Part shown: one piece after another, positions 28,944-30,993 of the stretch | How positions within the stretch are numbered: position 1 is the first letter of the stretch | Layout: every line of letters begins with the position of its first letter | Position numbers and translations under genes: made by a program | Source: a virus | DNA length: 30,993 bases | IMG/VR virus record: IMGVR_UViG_3300050821_000463 | Coordinates: 1 to 30,993 of that record | Reading direction: 5' to 3' (one strand) | The notes under the pieces: model-generated | Seen by the model: the letters and a program-made list of their open reading frames with translations, nothing else | The model's database searches: none | Told to the model about the DNA's origin: nothing

Positions 28944-29657
28944 CTATTGTAGTGTATAAGGCGTCAAATTATCATTTCTAAGAGAATTTAAATCTTCTCT
29001 ATTAGCACAATTAATTTGTTGAAAATATGTATTAACTTTCAATTCTACTAATATCGCTGTCAATACTTCAAGAATTTGTTGTAGTTGCCCCGCCTGCTCT
29101 TGGGCAGCATTATATGGTAATGGTAATGAACTCACACTAACCGACTGCACAGATGGCAGATTACCTATAGAAACAGTGCCAGATACAGGTTGTGTAGCAG
29201 GGAAATTACTAACTGCTACAGTGCCTGAAACTGGCTGAGTAGCAGGAAAATTATTAACTCCTACTGTCCATGCGCCACTTTGAGTGGCAGCTACGGTGCC
29301 AGATACAGGTTGTGTAGCAGGGAAATTACTTACACTAACAGCGCCTGTAATAGTTACAGTACCAAAAGAATTGGCAGCCAGATTGACATTTAAATTATTA
29401 GACCCGTCTGCCGTAAGATTGGTCATATTGGAGCCGTTCTTGACTCCTATAGCAGTACCAGCAGTTGGGAATGTGCCGCCAAAAGTAGAAGATGTCCCGC
29501 CCGAACCACCAGCATCATCTGCTATTACATGTACCCTCAAGCCGCCGTTGGTATCTAAACTTAATGGCTGTATATCTATATTAGAATTATATGACGGGTT
29601 AGAAAGAGTAACCTTTCCCGTCATTGGATTAGTTATAATGAGTGTAGTAGGTGACAA
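28944..29657 (-). CDS. Virion protein with NFPATQPVSGTV repeats (237 aa)
   Basis: The N-terminal half is polar and beta-like (LSLDTNGGLRVHVIADDAGG). Residues about 109-160 contain three copies of NFPATQPVSGTVA plus a decayed fourth (NLPSVQSVSV). The repeats form the collagen-like or beta-spiral stalk seen in some phage head and tail fibres. A C-terminal helix (QEQAGQLQQILEVLTAILVE) could trimerise. This suggests a short fibre or head-fibre. It abuts the following gene and is preceded by a 63-aa helical gene. Confidence 0.68.
   Translation of the reverse strand: MSPTTLIITNPMTGKVTLSNPSYNSNIDIQPLSLDTNGGLRVHVIADDAGGSGGTSSTFGGTFPTAGTAIGVKNGSNMTNLTADGSNNLNVNLAANSFGTVTITGAVSVSNFPATQPVSGTVAATQSGAWTVGVNNFPATQPVSGTVAVSNFPATQPVSGTVSIGNLPSVQSVSVSSLPLPYNAAQEQAGQLQQILEVLTAILVELKVNTYFQQINCANREDLNSLRNDNLTPYTLQ
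29172..29328 (-). repeat. Three 36-nt direct repeats in the fibre-like gene
   Basis: Copies lie near 29172-29207, 29217-29252 and 29292-29327. The first and third share an essentially identical core (GTGCCAGATACAGGTTGTGT continuing through AGCAGGGAAATTACT on the plus strand); the middle copy differs at several positions. They encode NFPATQPVSGTVA. Spacing is irregular (45 and 75 nt), so this is a coding repeat and not CRISPR. Confidence 0.85.
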
Positions 29658-29849
29658 TTATTTGCCAACTAAGCTAATAACTAACTTTTGTACAATACTT
29701 TCTAACTTCTCAATCCTACGGATAAGAGCTTCAATGATAGGATCGGAATGTTGTGCTGATTTACTAAAATAAGAAATAATATCGTCATCATATCTATCAA
29801 TTAGGTTTTTGATAGCATCATCTGTCTTATCTCTAAAATCGTGTATCAT
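29658..29849 (-). CDS. Small helical/coiled-coil protein (63 aa)
   Basis: A charged helix begins MIHDFRDKTDDAIKNLIDRY and a second, with coiled-coil heptads, is IIEALIRRIEKLESIVQKLV. It ends SLVGK immediately before the fibre-like gene. Its ATG overlaps the stop of the upstream 89-aa gene (TAATG). It is unrecognised; it might be a chaperone or base for the following repeat protein, which is inferred from adjacency only. Confidence 0.6.
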   Translation of the reverse strand: MIHDFRDKTDDAIKNLIDRYDDDIISYFSKSAQHSDPIIEALIRRIEKLESIVQKLVISLVGK

Positions 29850-30118
29850 TATTCTACTGTAATTGTGCTTTCAGCAATTCTCTGAGTTAATTTAGTTTTT
29901 ACCATATAAGGTAAATGAAATAAATCCATAGGGTCATTAACGGCATAATCTGTAACAGTATCTATGCCATCAGGAGCACGCTTATAGCAAATAAGTACCC
30001 ATCCGTCGTTATCCTTGGGCATAGACTTGGCTGATCTAACCAACCTATCGTAATATTCCCTGGTTTTACGCTTTTGTTTGGTATTACGATGAACAGATAG
30101 TCTCACAACTTTGCCCAT
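29849..30118 (-). CDS. Small unknown protein, basic N-terminus (89 aa)
   Basis: The first 30 residues are strongly basic (VVRLSVHRNTKQKRKTREYY), then a mixed alpha/beta stretch (DGWVLICYKRAPDGIDTVTD, YAVNDPMDLFHLPYMVKTKL). The basic arm could bind nucleic acid. No known domain is recognised. It starts 1 nt after the upstream stop and shares a TAATG junction with the next gene. Confidence 0.6.
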   Translation of the reverse strand: MGKVVRLSVHRNTKQKRKTREYYDRLVRSAKSMPKDNDGWVLICYKRAPDGIDTVTDYAVNDPMDLFHLPYMVKTKLTQRIAESTITVE

Positions 30119-30119
30119 G

Positions 30120-30281
30120 TTACTTTACCTTTTTAAGTCGTGGATTAGCCCTCTTAGCGGCCTTCCCAGCGCCTCTAGTACTGGCAGCTAGGATAGCACC
30201 AGCCTCCTTATCGGAGACGCCCTCAGAGGCTCCTATGCGCTTCTGTACGGCCTTAAAACCAGGATGCTTCTTACTTGCCAT
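30120..30281 (-). CDS. Small basic Ala/Lys-rich protein (53 aa)
   Basis: GAGG lies 6 nt before its ATG and it overlaps the upstream gene by 11 nt. The peptide MASKKHPGFKAVQKRIGASE continues to GVSDKEAGAILAASTRGAGK and ends with NPRLKKVK. From memory this KHPGFKAV...GAILA...NPRLKKV pattern recurs in small proteins of many phages, without known function. Strong positive charge suggests DNA or RNA contact. The gene is noticeably more GC-rich than its neighbours. Confidence 0.75.
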   Translation of the reverse strand: MASKKHPGFKAVQKRIGASEGVSDKEAGAILAASTRGAGKAAKRANPRLKKVK

Positions 30282-30498
30282 TCTTCACCTCATCATACCA
30301 ATAGATTTTTATACCTTTTGGCCAATAATTAGGATAACTAGATAATACTATAGAATTAGGAAAACTTGGCTGACTCTCATTATATTCAAAAGAAACATAA
30401 GCAACTTTAGGAATTTCTGGATATTTCTTTCTAGCTTCTGCTAGAATTACTTCTTTTAAATCTTCTAATGTGAAGGAAATCCTATGCTCCGGAGGCAT
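30271..30498 (-). CDS. Small unknown protein (75 aa)
   Basis: The N-terminal helix (FTLEDLKEVILAEARKKYPE) precedes a beta-like region (KVAYVSFEYNESQPSFPNSI then YWPKGIKIYWYDEV). The opening SFTLEDLKEVI resembles the start of the upstream partial gene (SFTLEQVEGLLEEIF), so the two may share a DNA-binding or dimerisation helix or derive from duplication. It overlaps the metallopeptidase gene by 17 nt. No family is known to me. Confidence 0.62.
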   Translation of the reverse strand: MPPEHRISFTLEDLKEVILAEARKKYPEIPKVAYVSFEYNESQPSFPNSIVLSSYPNYWPKGIKIYWYDEVKNGK

Positions 30499-30892
30499 TT
30501 CTAAGTTCCTTCATAGCATCCATATGATTAATCAACTTACCATATAACGGAGAAGATAGCTTTTGAGCCACAAACCATAAATACTTGGCTTTAAGGTTCC
30601 TATCTTTATTATTTCTATTCAATTCTTTATATTCTGCTTGGTGAGCAATAAGTTCCTCATTTAATCGGAACTCAACATCGTTCAAATAATCAAACCACCA
30701 AGCTTCGATATCATTGCCTTGTCTCTGTCCATGAACTGCCTCATGAGCATGCAAGGAGCTAGAAATAGGAACACCTAGAGGGTTATAGATTTTATCCCCC
30801 CAGGCGTATAGGATAGGCTTATCATGAACATTAAATTTAGCATCAATTTGAGGGAATAGAGGTGGGTAGGCTACTATTACTTCTTGAACCAT
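30482..30892 (-). CDS. HExxH zinc metallopeptidase-like protein (136 aa)
   Basis: The motif HEAVH (His50, Glu51, His54) in LHAHEAVHGQRQG is the zincin active site. The helix NDVEFRLNEELIAHQAEYKE supplies a likely third zinc ligand at Glu79 or Glu80. The aromatic WWFDYL lies between. There is no signal peptide, so it acts in the cytoplasm or virion. Similar small phage zincins exist whose substrates are unknown; it might process virion proteins or act on host targets. Its 5' end overlaps the upstream partial gene by 16 nt. Confidence 0.72.
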   Translation of the reverse strand: MVQEVIVAYPPLFPQIDAKFNVHDKPILYAWGDKIYNPLGVPISSSLHAHEAVHGQRQGNDIEAWWFDYLNDVEFRLNEELIAHQAEYKELNRNNKDRNLKAKYLWFVAQKLSSPLYGKLINHMDAMKELRNASGA

Positions 30893-30993
30893 TTGTCCTT
30901 ATACCATTTAGGAATAATATCTTTAGTTTTATATTGAAAAATTTCCTCTAAAAGACCTTCAACTTGCTCTAATGTGAATGATTGCTTGAATTT
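30877..30993 (-). CDS. 3' end of an unknown gene (5' truncated by window edge)
   Basis: The visible 38 codons read KFKQSFTLEQVEGLLEEIFQ, then YKTKDIIPKWYKDKWFKK and a stop. The end is Lys/Trp-rich and basic. The SFTLEQVEGLLEEIF helix resembles the N-terminal helix of the 75-aa protein at 30271-30498. Too little is visible to assign a function. Confidence 0.6.
   Translation of the reverse strand, partial: KFKQSFTLEQVEGLLEEIFQYKTKDIIPKWYKDKWFKK

Noticed and set aside
29172-29328. CRISPR array
   Set aside because: Only three repeats with unequal spacing, in frame with a protein and coding NFPATQPVSGTV; no cas genes.
29284-29772. Plus-strand open frame (162 aa) opposite the fibre-like gene
   Set aside because: Antisense to two well-supported genes with normal junctions; the composition is a shadow of the repeats.

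Overview
This window is part of the genome of a tailed, podovirus-like bacteriophage that appears to infect a Gram-negative host. The podovirus assignment rests on a nearly complete virion module: terminase, portal, scaffold, HK97-type capsid, T7-like tail adaptor and nozzle, tail fibre, and large Q/A/N-rich proteins of the internal-virion type. No tape measure, sheath or baseplate genes are seen. The Gram-negative inference rests on two small lipobox lipoproteins beside a GH24 lysozyme and a holin. DNA is AT-rich, genes are tightly packed, and no tRNA, integrase, insertion sequence or CRISPR is visible. No phage RNA polymerase or DNA polymerase lies inside the window.

Layout: two convergent transcription units meet at a strong hairpin terminator at 3480-3508. 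The plus-strand unit (1-3396) is a nucleotide-metabolism operon: the 3' end of a MazG-like pyrophosphohydrolase, a dCTP deaminase/dUTPase-family enzyme, three small unknown genes, a class II (B12-type) ribonucleotide reductase, and three small genes of which two encode coiled coils. A near-perfect 12-nt Shine-Dalgarno follows the last gene and precedes an odd frame-broken proline-rich reading frame.

The minus-strand unit (30993 down to 3536) is one long late operon. In transcription order it has: (a) small genes with an HExxH metallopeptidase and a basic 53-aa protein (30993-29658); (b) a cluster of small beta-rich putative virion proteins, a secreted small protein and several tiny genes (29657-26114); (c) packaging genes, with small terminase, a small recombinase-tail-like protein and large terminase; (d) a 129-aa protein with a duplicated motif, then the portal with a 72-aa gene nested out of frame in its 3' end; (e) a repetitive GG-motif protein, a 51-aa protein, scaffold, major capsid and a putative decoration protein; (f) adaptor, nozzle and tail fibre; (g) five proteins likely to be internal or ejected virion components; (h) a lysis cassette with a small membrane protein, lysozyme, holin, two lipoproteins and a class 3 lipase-like hydrolase, ending at the shared terminator. 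At least eleven junctions are one-base TAATG overlaps, implying extensive translational coupling.

The most notable points are the overprinted gene in the portal tail, the lysis cassette that carries a lipase and two lipoproteins but no recognisable inner-membrane spanin, the frame-broken proline-rich peptide behind the best ribosome binding site in the window, and the conserved duplicated motif in the portal-adjacent 129-aa protein. Function assignments come from reading motifs by eye; no database search was possible.
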